64,000 nt of DNA from Microbacteriaceae bacterium (lineage in GTDB: Bacteria > Actinomycetota > Actinomycetes > Actinomycetales > Microbacteriaceae). A model generated the notes under the pieces. The model was given only the letters and a program-made list of their open reading frames with translations, did no database searches and was not told where the DNA came from. The DNA lies in NCBI GenBank assembly GCA_025352325.1, contig JANXTR010000045.1:1-64000 (forward strand), in the 5' to 3' direction. The position numbers and the translations under genes are program-made. Of the stretch, positions 1 through 7,687 are shown piece by piece; the stretch's first letter is position 1, and the number at the start of each line of letters is the position of its first letter.

Positions 1-1
1 G

Positions 2-631
2 AGCGACAACCGCAATCACGGGCGCCTCGTGCCCGACAACGCACTCGACCGCGCCGACATCTGCGCCGATCCGCGCGGGACCCGCTGTCACGGCACCGCC
101 CCGCGGCCGAGCAAGCCTGTCGCGGCCACCGCGACGGCTCCGACGCCGTCCGTCACGCTACGGGATCTGGCTGCGTTCCGGCCGGCGCCCGGCTCGCAGC
201 AGATGGAGCCGAACGGTTGGGTCGTCCCGGGTCTCGACGCGAACTTCTTCGCGATCGTCGGTCAGCAGCTCGTTCCGGGCACTCTGCTCGGGCAGCCGGC
301 CACCGTGCGCTTCACGCCGGTCGCCTACCGCTGGAACTACGGCGACGGCTCCGCAGTCGTCCGCGCGACGAAGGGCGGCACCTGGGCGCAGCTCGGGCTC
401 GCCGACTTCGACCCCACCCCGACCAGCCATGTCTACGCCGCCGAGGGCGAGTACGTCATCCGACTGAGCATCGATTTCCGCGCGGAGTATCAGTTCGGAT
501 CCGGCGGCTTCCGCCCGGTCGTCGGAACGATCAATCTCCCGGCCAACGACCTCCACGTCACCGTGACCGGCGCGAAAACGGTGCTCGTCGACCACGACTG
601 CGTCGCCAATCCGGCGGGCCCCGGATGCTGA
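2..631 (+). CDS. Secreted or surface protein of unknown function, 5'-truncated by the window edge
   Basis: The reading frame is open to the left edge, so the true start lies outside; the first in-window start codon would be GTG at 29. The visible 209 or so residues are rich in Pro, Thr, Ala and Gly near the start. They then form a region resembling the PKD-type beta-sandwich fold, with a W-N-Y-G-D-G-S motif near residue 112 and a later S-H-V-Y-A-A-E-G-E-Y segment; these are the hallmarks of PKD repeats (Y-x-W-x-F-G-D-G and H-x-Y). Two Cys pairs (near residues 12/20 and at the extreme C-terminus) suit an exported protein. A surface or cell-wall role is inferred; no enzymatic motif is visible. 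Confidence 0.6.
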   Translation, partial: SDNRNHGRLVPDNALDRADICADPRGTRCHGTAPRPSKPVAATATAPTPSVTLRDLAAFRPAPGSQQMEPNGWVVPGLDANFFAIVGQQLVPGTLLGQPATVRFTPVAYRWNYGDGSAVVRATKGGTWAQLGLADFDPTPTSHVYAAEGEYVIRLSIDFRAEYQFGSGGFRPVVGTINLPANDLHVTVTGAKTVLVDHDCVANPAGPGC

Positions 632-730
632 GAGGCCCCCTCGGCCAACGGCAGTAGGCTCCCAGCGTGGACCAATGAAACGCACAGCTTCACGCGGGAT
701 GCTGTCTCCGCTGAAAGGAGCATCCCTAAC

Positions 731-2203
731 ATGCCCGACTCACCCCAGATCCCGTCCGACGCTGACAGCATCGAGGCAGACAGCGCCGCCGAGACCTCCG
801 CGGCCGCCACCCAACCGCTTCCGGACACCGCGCACCCCGTCGCCGCACCAGTTACGCCCACGTCATCCGCAGAATCTGCGCCTCCAGCGCCCGCGGCATC
901 CGCAACCCAGCCCTACCCGGCTCCGGACGCCGCCGCGCCAGCCGCGCCCGCGACCACCGCCGCCACCCGGACCAAGCGACCCGTCGGCCTCCTCATCGGG
1001 GCCCTCGCCGTCGGCGCGATCGTCGGAGGCGCTGCCGGAGCCGGTGTCGCCGCCGTCGCCGTGTCGGCCAGCGACCGCTCGAACACCAACAGCAGCACCG
1101 CGTCCCCGCAGACCATCACGGTCAACAACAAGGACGACGTGTCGACCACCACCGCGGTCGCCGCGAAGGCCGGTCCCTCGGTCGTCACGATCTCGGTCAG
1201 CACCTCGTCCGAGAGCGGCACCGGCTCGGGCGTCGTGCTCACCTCCGACGGCTACGTGCTGACGAACACCCACGTCGTTACCCTCGACGGCGCCTCCGCG
1301 ACCGGCACCATCGAGGTCACCGCGGCCGACGGCAAGCTGTACAAGGCCAAGGTCGTCGGCACCGACCCGGTCGTCGACCTCGCCGTCATCAAGCTCACGG
1401 ATGCCAGCGGCCTCCAGCCGATCGAGTTCGGCGACTCCAGCAATCTCAACGTCGGCCAGAAGGCCATCGCGATCGGGGCGCCGCTCGGCCTCTCGAACAC
1501 GGTCACCGACGGCATCATCAGCTCGCTCAACCGCAGCATCCAGATCGCTTCCTCCGCCGTGCCCAACGGCACCTCGGGCGACACCACGACACCCGGTAAC
1601 GGCTCCACGCCGTTCAACTTCTGGAACTTCGGCGGTGGCAGCGGCGGTGGCAGCGGCAGCGGTGGCACGACCACCACGCCAAGCACGCAGACCGCCGACA
1701 TCTCGCTGCCGGTCATCCAGACGGATGCCCCGATCAACCCCGGAAACTCGGGCGGCGCGCTGCTCAACAGCTCGGGCAAGCTGATCGGCATCAACGTCGC
1801 TATCGCGAGCACCGGTAGCGCCAACGCGAGTTCGCAGTCGGGATCCATTGGGGTCGGGTTCGCCATCCCCGCCGAGCTCGCCAAGCGCATCTCGAGCGAG
1901 ATCATCAAGACCGGCAAGGGCAGTCACGGCCTCCTCGGCGCCTCGGTCACGACTGCGACCAGCTCGTCGAGCTCGGTCGTCGGCGCGCTGATCGCTAGCG
2001 TCAGCTCTGGCGGTGGTGCCGACAAGGCCGGGCTGAAGAAGGGCGACGTCGTCACCTCCTTCAACGGGGCCCCGATCACCAACAGCACCGACCTCACGGC
2101 GCAGGTGCGCTCGCTAGCCCCCGGCAGCACGGCGAAGCTGTCCTACGCCCGCGGCTCGGACTCGTCGACAGTCTCCGTCACCCTGGGCGCACTCCAACTC
2201 TGA
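731..2203 (+). CDS. HtrA/DegP-like membrane-anchored serine protease with PDZ domain
   Basis: A 490-residue trypsin-like quality-control protease. An acidic, Pro/Ala-rich cytoplasmic stretch (1-80) precedes one membrane segment (about 85-113) and an external protease domain. The catalytic triad is visible: H181 in T-N-T-H-V-V, D216 in V-V-D-L-A-V-I-K, and S340 in the G-N-S-G-G motif. A Gly/Ser/Thr-rich insert (about 280-325) sits in the protease domain. A single PDZ domain occupies about 400-490 and normally recognises unfolded substrate C-termini. The start is supported by a GAAAGGAG Shine-Dalgarno sequence 10 nt upstream of ATG. Length and domain order match actinobacterial HtrA/PepD proteins. 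It appears monocistronic, followed by a stem-loop. Confidence 0.93.
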   Translation: MPDSPQIPSDADSIEADSAAETSAAATQPLPDTAHPVAAPVTPTSSAESAPPAPAASATQPYPAPDAAAPAAPATTAATRTKRPVGLLIGALAVGAIVGGAAGAGVAAVAVSASDRSNTNSSTASPQTITVNNKDDVSTTTAVAAKAGPSVVTISVSTSSESGTGSGVVLTSDGYVLTNTHVVTLDGASATGTIEVTAADGKLYKAKVVGTDPVVDLAVIKLTDASGLQPIEFGDSSNLNVGQKAIAIGAPLGLSNTVTDGIISSLNRSIQIASSAVPNGTSGDTTTPGNGSTPFNFWNFGGGSGGGSGSGGTTTTPSTQTADISLPVIQTDAPINPGNSGGALLNSSGKLIGINVAIASTGSANASSQSGSIGVGFAIPAELAKRISSEIIKTGKGSHGLLGASVTTATSSSSSVVGALIASVSSGGGADKAGLKKGDVVTSFNGAPITNSTDLTAQVRSLAPGSTAKLSYARGSDSSTVSVTLGALQL

Positions 2204-2218
2204 CGAGCTGAATGACAC

Positions 2219-2248
2219 GGACGGGGAGTCGGCGGTCGGCTCCCGTCC
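2219..2248 (+). terminator. Stem-loop after the HtrA gene
   Basis: GGACGGG pairs with CCCGTCC across a GC-rich interior, 15 nt after the protease stop codon. There is no T-run, as is common for actinobacterial terminators. Function is inferred from position. Confidence 0.45.
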
Positions 2249-2274
2249 GCATTCCTGCCCGATAGGCTCGAGAA

Positions 2275-3381
2275 ATGCCTAGCATTGCGCCTCGCGACGG
2301 GGCCCGTGGCGACGATGCTCAGCGTGGCGACGACGCTCAGCGTGGCGGCGATAGTCGCGTCGGGGTCTCGTACGTCATGCCGGTGTTGAACGAGGCGGAA
2401 TACGTCGAATCCGCGATCGGCAGCGTGCTCGGGCAGGGCTACGCGGGGCCTGTCGAAATCGTCCTCGCACTCGGCCCCTCGCAGGACGGCACGCGCGCCA
2501 TCATCGAACGGCTCGCGGCGGCGGATGACCGCATCCGGATCGTCGAGAACGCGGGCATGGACATCCCCATCGGCCTCAATCTCGCGATCAAGGCGTGCCG
2601 GTATCCGTACGTCATCCGGGTGGATGCGCACACCGAGCTCGCGGACGGCTACACCACCCGCGGCATCGACACCCTCGAGCGGACCGGAGCCGCGAGCGTC
2701 GGCGGGATCATGGTGGCCACCGGCCGTCCCGGCTTCCAGGCCGCGGTGGCCACGGCATACAACAGCCGCTTCGGGCTGGGCGGAGGCGCCTACCACGGCG
2801 GGGACGCGCACGAGGGTCCCGCCGAGTCGGCGTACCTCGGCGTCATGCGCGGCGACGTGCTCGCCGAGGTCGGTTACTTCGACGAGACGCTGCGCCGCGG
2901 CGAGGACTGGGAGCTCAACTACCGCTTCCGCCAGGCCGGCAAGACCGTCTGGCTCGATCCGGAGCTGCGCGTCAAGTACTGGCCACGCAGCACGCCCGCC
3001 AAGCTCGCGCGCCAGTTCTTCGCGACCGGGGTGTGGCGGGCCGAACTGGTGCGCCGACTCGGATCGCGCAACCCGCTCCGTTTCTTCGCGCCGCCCGTGC
3101 TCGTGATCGCGACGGTGCTCTCGCTCATCGCGATTCCGCTCCATGCGAGTGGCGTTCTACACGGAATCCTGGGCTGGATCGTCGCCCTCGTGTATCTCGG
3201 GCCGACCCTCTACCTGCTCCTGCTGGTCTACGCGGCGACCCGCGCGTCCGGTTTGCTTACCGACCGCCTGCGCTTCATGCTGGTGATCGCGATCATGCAC
3301 TTCAGCTGGGGCACCGGCTTCCTGCGGGGCTTCGTCAGCGGCGCCGGTAGCTCGGTCGACACCTCGCGCACCGAGTCCTAG
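2275..3381 (+). CDS. Family 2 glycosyltransferase, membrane-associated (ExoA-like)
   Basis: A 368-residue GT-A-fold glycosyltransferase. After a variable N-terminus the fold starts at S-Y-V-M-P-V-L-N-E-A, typical of GT2 enzymes. A nucleotide-sugar/metal site is suggested by R-V-D-A-H-T-E (about 119-125), and an acceptor-side E-D-W-E-L-N-Y-R motif lies near 214. Two or three hydrophobic segments at the C-terminus (about 275-345) would anchor it in the membrane. The layout matches succinoglycan ExoA-type enzymes. It lies next to a teichoic-acid-type polymerase, so a role in a cell-envelope polysaccharide is inferred; sugar specificity cannot be read. The N-terminal 25 residues include a duplicated R-G-D-D-A-Q unit and may be poorly conserved, so the start is uncertain. 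Confidence 0.87.
   Translation: MPSIAPRDGARGDDAQRGDDAQRGGDSRVGVSYVMPVLNEAEYVESAIGSVLGQGYAGPVEIVLALGPSQDGTRAIIERLAAADDRIRIVENAGMDIPIGLNLAIKACRYPYVIRVDAHTELADGYTTRGIDTLERTGAASVGGIMVATGRPGFQAAVATAYNSRFGLGGGAYHGGDAHEGPAESAYLGVMRGDVLAEVGYFDETLRRGEDWELNYRFRQAGKTVWLDPELRVKYWPRSTPAKLARQFFATGVWRAELVRRLGSRNPLRFFAPPVLVIATVLSLIAIPLHASGVLHGILGWIVALVYLGPTLYLLLLVYAATRASGLLTDRLRFMLVIAIMHFSWGTGFLRGFVSGAGSSVDTSRTES
2306..2341 (+). repeat. Two tandem 18-bp units in the 5' end of the GT2 gene
   Basis: Two adjacent copies of GTGGCGACGAYGCTCAGC differ at one position and encode R-G-D-D-A-Q twice. A third partial unit (GTGGCGGCGAT) follows. The in-frame expansion lies before the conserved glycosyltransferase fold. 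Confidence 0.8.
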
Positions 3382-3399
3382 CCTGCACATCAGCGGCAG

Positions 3400-6192
3400 C
3401 TAACCCAGCCAGCCCTCCGCGAGCAGACGGCGGACGACGCGGTCCCCGGCGGCACCGTCGTCGAGCGGGGTGAAGCGGGAGCGCCAGGCGGCGCGACGTT
3501 CCGCGAACTCGGGAGCGCCGGCATCCGCGTCGAAGATGGCGGCACGCAGGCCGTCCCGATCCTGGACGACCGGACCGGGCGCCTCGGCCAGCAGGTCGAA
3601 GTAGAAGCCGCGAAGGTCGGTGCTGTAGTGGGCGAGGTCGGGGGTGAAGAACACCATCGGCCGGCCGGTGGCTGAGAAGTCGAACATGGCCGAGGAGTAG
3701 TCGGTGACGAAGACGTCGGCGAGCTGCAGGAGGTCAGCCATGCTCGGATAGCTGGTGACGTCGATGAGGCGGTCGGCGGCGAGATCCTGGCCGTAGCGCA
3801 GGGTGCGGGAGTGACCGCGCACGAGGAGGACGCGGTCCGGGCCGAGCTCGCTGGCGAAACTCGCAAGGTCCACGTAGTCGACCATCTCGGTGCGGTCGTC
3901 GCGCCAGGTCGGGGCGTAGAGCACGACACGGACGCCATCGGCGAGACCGAGGTCACGGCGCACGGCGGCGATCCGGGCGGGGTCCGCGAACACGTCGTTG
4001 CGCGGATAGCCCTCCTGCCAGATGGGTTCGCGCATCGCGTAGGCCGAGCGGAAGATCTCGGCACTGTAGTGGTTCTGGGCGAGCAGCGCGTCCCAGCAGC
4101 GGCTCTCGCGGGTGATGGCGATCCGCGTGCGCAGTCCCGGGTCGCGGTCGAGGGCGAGGCGCTTCAGCATTGTGCCGTGCCAGGTCTGCAGCACCTTCTG
4201 ATGGGCGCGCGACCGGTACCGCTTGCGCAGCCAGTCGTTGACGATGAGCACCCGCGCGGCCGCGCGCACCCGCCACCACTCGCGGCTGCCCTCGATGATC
4301 CGGATGCCGCCCTCCGGCACCGCCACCGAGCCGTCGACGACGCTCCAGTAGCGGGCCGTCTCCGGCCGGATCCTCGCCAGTGCGCGGTCGATGCCCTCGG
4401 GGTTGTCCGACGCCGACTGCCCATAGAAGCTCTCGAGGAACACCGCGTCCTCGGGGGTCGGCCTGCTGCGGCGAGAGGCGCGCTCGAGCCGCTTCTGCGC
4501 TGCGGGCCCCCGTTCGTCGTCGGCGAGCGGCGACGCGACCCGCAGCACCAGGCCGCCCCCGGTCGCCAGCAGCTTCGCCCGGAACAGTGGATGCCGTAGC
4601 TCCTCCGGCAGCCCCGTGGCGAGTTCCACGCGCGCGGTGCCGGGTTCGTCGCCGAGCGTGAGGCGGTAGTCGCCGGACGGCATCGCAAGGTCGGGCGTTC
4701 CCCACCGGGGCGACAGCAGGCGGAACGTCGCGGTCATCCGCCTGTCCGCACCCGAGCCCTCGACCGAGATCTCGCCCACCCGCTGCGTCCGCGGCCCGTC
4801 GAAGCGCGCTGTGCCGGCTGCCGGTCCGTCGAACTCCACCTCGACCGTGATCGCGGTGGGGTCTCCCTCGGGCCTCGAGAAGCCGGTCACGCGGGGTCGC
4901 GGCTGCGCCGTCGCCTCACGCGTGGGAGAGCCGGATGCCGGCGCGCCCCCGTTGTTCTGGAGGATCCAGTTCAGCACTCGCTCGGTGGCCCGGCCGTCGA
5001 GGAAGTCGAAGTTCTCGTCACGCAGCCAGCGCACATGTGCGGCGTTCTCGGTGGCCGTCCGGCCCCCGGCGGCGATGTCGCCTAGAGCCCACAGCACGTG
5101 CGCCCAGGTGCTCACCTGGCGGCCACCGGTGAAGGCTCGGTATGGCGAGTAAAGGCCGCGCGACTTCCCGTAGTGCTCCACGTCGGGCGCCAAGAACACG
5201 ATCGGGCCGCCGACGAGGCTGTAATCGAAGGCGATGGAGGAGTAGTCGGTCACGAGCGCGTCGACGGCCGGGAGCGCCGGCGTGATCTCGGTGAGTAGCT
5301 CGGAGCCGAGCATCCGGATTCGGTCTGAGCGCTCGGCTCCCCCCGCATAGTCGCCCCTGCCGAGGGGATGGGTGCGCAGCAACAGCACCGAGTTGGTCGA
5401 CTCGAGCCAGGACACGATCGCGTCCCACTCCGTCGTGCCGGGGACGCCGGGATCCGGCTGCCCATCGCGCCAGGTGGGCGCGGAGAGCACGATGCGCGCG
5501 CCGTCGGGCAGCTCGCCGACCGCTGCGACGATCAGCTCGCGGGCAGCGGCCTCGCGCGACTCGGGCGTGCCGGAGAGCAGCACGTCGTCGCGCGGGTCGC
5601 CGGTGACGATGACCCGATCGCTCGGGATCCCGAACGCGCTGACGATGCGCGGGGCGACCGCGAGCGATGCGACCGGGAAGACGCTGATGCCCTGGAGCGT
5701 GAACCGGTACGCGCGCGCCACGACGGCGCGCACCAGCCGATGGTTCGGCAGGAACGACACCCGCAGCGCGGCCGGCGAGTCGAGGTGCAGGCGTTTCAGG
5801 GGGATGCCGTGCCACAGCTGCACGACGTATCCACCACGGGTGGCGAAGCGGTTCACGTCACCGAAACCGTGAGTGACCACGAGGACCCTCGCACGGAGCG
5901 TCAGACACAAGCCACGCCATCCGGACCGCGGCTCGGCGTCGAGCCCGAGCTCCCGTGCGGTCGACAGCTCGGCCGCCGACCCCGCCAGCCAGACTAGTCG
6001 CACCGACGCGGGCAGCGTTGCGCGGGCCAGCCGGTAGAGCGGGAGCGCTCCCTCGCCCACGCCGATCCCCGAGCCGAACACCCAAAGCCGCGGGGTGCGG
6101 GGAACGACGAGCGTCACAAGCGCCCCGAGCGCGTAGAGGGGGAGACGCAGCACCTTGCGGGCGTTGCCTGCTCCGAATGTGAAGCTCGCCAT
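3400..6192 (-). CDS. Tandem-domain CDP-glycerol glycerophosphotransferase-like protein (TagF/TagB family)
   Basis: A 930-residue protein with two copies of the glycerophosphotransferase fold. The N-terminal copy (about 30-410) has L-W-H-G-I-P-L-K-R near 145 and V-T-D-Y-S-S-I near 310. A beta-rich linker (about 430-560) follows. The C-terminal copy (about 580-925) has T-W-H-G-T-M-L-K-R and V-T-D-Y-S-S-A. The WHG-x(2)-LKR and DYSS motifs mark enzymes that add or polymerise glycerol- or ribitol-phosphate from CDP-activated donors in teichoic acids. ATG at 6192 was preferred because the fold begins there; an in-frame start 81 nt upstream is possible. The exporter genes at 8.9-10.5 kb support a wall-polymer role. 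It converges on the GT2 gene with only 18 nt between stops. Confidence 0.88.
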   Translation of the reverse strand: MASFTFGAGNARKVLRLPLYALGALVTLVVPRTPRLWVFGSGIGVGEGALPLYRLARATLPASVRLVWLAGSAAELSTARELGLDAEPRSGWRGLCLTLRARVLVVTHGFGDVNRFATRGGYVVQLWHGIPLKRLHLDSPAALRVSFLPNHRLVRAVVARAYRFTLQGISVFPVASLAVAPRIVSAFGIPSDRVIVTGDPRDDVLLSGTPESREAAARELIVAAVGELPDGARIVLSAPTWRDGQPDPGVPGTTEWDAIVSWLESTNSVLLLRTHPLGRGDYAGGAERSDRIRMLGSELLTEITPALPAVDALVTDYSSIAFDYSLVGGPIVFLAPDVEHYGKSRGLYSPYRAFTGGRQVSTWAHVLWALGDIAAGGRTATENAAHVRWLRDENFDFLDGRATERVLNWILQNNGGAPASGSPTREATAQPRPRVTGFSRPEGDPTAITVEVEFDGPAAGTARFDGPRTQRVGEISVEGSGADRRMTATFRLLSPRWGTPDLAMPSGDYRLTLGDEPGTARVELATGLPEELRHPLFRAKLLATGGGLVLRVASPLADDERGPAAQKRLERASRRSRPTPEDAVFLESFYGQSASDNPEGIDRALARIRPETARYWSVVDGSVAVPEGGIRIIEGSREWWRVRAAARVLIVNDWLRKRYRSRAHQKVLQTWHGTMLKRLALDRDPGLRTRIAITRESRCWDALLAQNHYSAEIFRSAYAMREPIWQEGYPRNDVFADPARIAAVRRDLGLADGVRVVLYAPTWRDDRTEMVDYVDLASFASELGPDRVLLVRGHSRTLRYGQDLAADRLIDVTSYPSMADLLQLADVFVTDYSSAMFDFSATGRPMVFFTPDLAHYSTDLRGFYFDLLAEAPGPVVQDRDGLRAAIFDADAGAPEFAERRAAWRSRFTPLDDGAAGDRVVRRLLAEGWLG

Positions 6193-6331
6193 GATCTCAG
6201 GCGATTCTGGCACGGTCGACCGATGTCCGTTCTGAGCGACCTGCGCGCCGCTCGCCGAACACAGTCTGATCACGCTCGACGAGTCGCCCGCGCCGGTCGT
6301 CTACTGCCGCGCGGCCACCGACGTCGAGGAG

Positions 6332-7231
6332 TCAGTCGGTCTTGGGGCCCTCGGGGGTCCGAGTGGCGTCATCTGGCGCCTTCCTCCTGGCCTGCCGCGG
6401 CAGCGACGGACGCGGGAGACGCGGCAGCGTCCGCGGGATCCGCCGCGCGAGTTCGCCCGGCATCCGTAGCACGGCGGAGACCCCCGGCCGCCCCGCACCC
6501 GGGCCGCGCGGCGCCTTCACGACCACCGCGAGCTCGGCCGGGAACACCGTCGGCGCAGGCCCGAAGGCGCTCCGGGCCGAGCGGACGATCTTGCGGCCGA
6601 GGAGGTGGTTGCCGGTGCCGCCGACGACGGCTCCGACGCCAAACGGGATGGCGCGGCCGATCACCGAGGTGCCCTGCGTGACGGCGAAGCGCTTGAGGAA
6701 GGCGGTCCGGATGCGGTCGGACACGGGCCCGAACGCGGCGCGCGGCAAACTCTTGGTGACGAACTCGCCCCAGTACGCGGTGCGCGTTCCGCCGCCCGCG
6801 GCCTGCGCGGCGACCTGCTGCAGCAGCTCCTGCCCGCCGGTGCCGAGCATCATGGCCATCACCAGGGTGCGAGCGCGCTCCGGCTCGATGACGGCGATCC
6901 CGTGGATCTCGGTGACCGATTGAGCGAACAGAGCGCTGGCCTCCAGGAAGCCCGCCGTCTCGATGCCGGAGAGCACGAGCGAGGTGGCGACGCCGACCGC
7001 GGGCAGCACGGCCGAGGCTCCGACGAGCGCGCCCCCGCTCGTGACCGCGGTGAGGAAGCGCCGCTCGAGGATGGCGATGATCTCGGCGGGGGAGGCATCC
7101 GGCTTCGAGGCCCGGATCGAGCGGATGTGGGCGAGCACGACGGGCCGCTGCACCGACAGCACCCTGTCGATGCCCTGGGCGACGCGGGGGTGGAGCCCGT
7201 CAGGAGTCCTCGCCTCGATCTGATCACCCAT
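6332..7231 (-). CDS. Conserved hypothetical protein with hydrophobic core, possibly EcsC-like
   Basis: A protein of about 299 residues. A helical N-terminal region (H-P-R-V-A-Q-G-I-D-R-V-L) precedes a Gly/Ala-rich hydrophobic stretch (about 65-115, including G-A-L-V-G-A-S-A-V-L-P-A-V-G-V) and a second one with V-G-A-V-V-G-G-T-G-N near 215. The C-terminal 60 residues are very basic and Pro/Arg-rich. The arrangement resembles EcsC-family proteins, but this is only a resemblance. ATG at 7231 was chosen because the sequence becomes protein-like there; GGAGGA directly abuts it, which is too close for a normal Shine-Dalgarno, so the start may be further upstream (GTG/ATG up to 7312). No partner is evident. 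Confidence 0.6.
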   Translation of the reverse strand: MGDQIEARTPDGLHPRVAQGIDRVLSVQRPVVLAHIRSIRASKPDASPAEIIAILERRFLTAVTSGGALVGASAVLPAVGVATSLVLSGIETAGFLEASALFAQSVTEIHGIAVIEPERARTLVMAMMLGTGGQELLQQVAAQAAGGGTRTAYWGEFVTKSLPRAAFGPVSDRIRTAFLKRFAVTQGTSVIGRAIPFGVGAVVGGTGNHLLGRKIVRSARSAFGPAPTVFPAELAVVVKAPRGPGAGRPGVSAVLRMPGELARRIPRTLPRLPRPSLPRQARRKAPDDATRTPEGPKTD

Positions 7232-7379
7232 TCCTCCACCGTATCCGGCGGGGCCCGTCGCGGGCGGCTCCCGGAACGGCGCACAGTCGCCGCCCAGTTG
7301 GACGATCGTCACGTTGTCGACGCCGCGCGTTCACCTGACGTGCACAGGCGGCTCACGCGCAGCGACGACCGTGAGGCAT

Positions 7380-7678
7380 GTGATCGAACCGCAGCGCACC
7401 CCACTCGCCTGGGTGGAGTCGCCTCTGCAGTCGCTGTGCGCGGCCGAGTACGCGGCACGCCTCGACCGTCCGATTGCGGTCGCCAAGCGTCTCACCGGCG
7501 AGCAGATGCCGACCGCGCCATGTGGGGCTCAGACCACGCGGCATCGCTCGAGCCGACGGGCTTCGATCACCTGGTGCGCGACATCCGGATCATCGAGACG
7601 GCCATGGGCGACGGTGTGAAGCAGATCTTCCCGGGCGAGCTCGCGCCGATGGCCAAGCTGCGCCGGATCCCGGCGTAG
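7380..7678 (+). pseudogene. Deletion scar: start of a polysialyltransferase-like gene joined to the end of neuB
   Basis: From GTG 7380 (GTGAGG upstream) about 44 codons read W-V-E-S-P-L-Q-S-L-C-A-A-E-Y, the usual N-terminus of polysialyltransferase-like proteins (V-V-E-S-P-L-Q-L-L). That frame then loses sense. From about 7520, in another frame, the sequence M-W-G-S-D-H-A-A-S-L-E-P, then R-D-I-R, G-D-G-V-K and E-L-A-P-M-A-K-L-R-R matches the C-terminal end of N-acetylneuraminate synthase NeuB, ending at TAG 7676-7678. The two parts are in different frames, so no fusion protein is made. The simplest reading is one deletion that removed the 3' part of the first gene and the 5' part of neuB, with the junction at about 7512-7519. 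Family assignments are from motif memory. Confidence 0.72.
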
Positions 7679-7687
7679 CGAGCGCCC

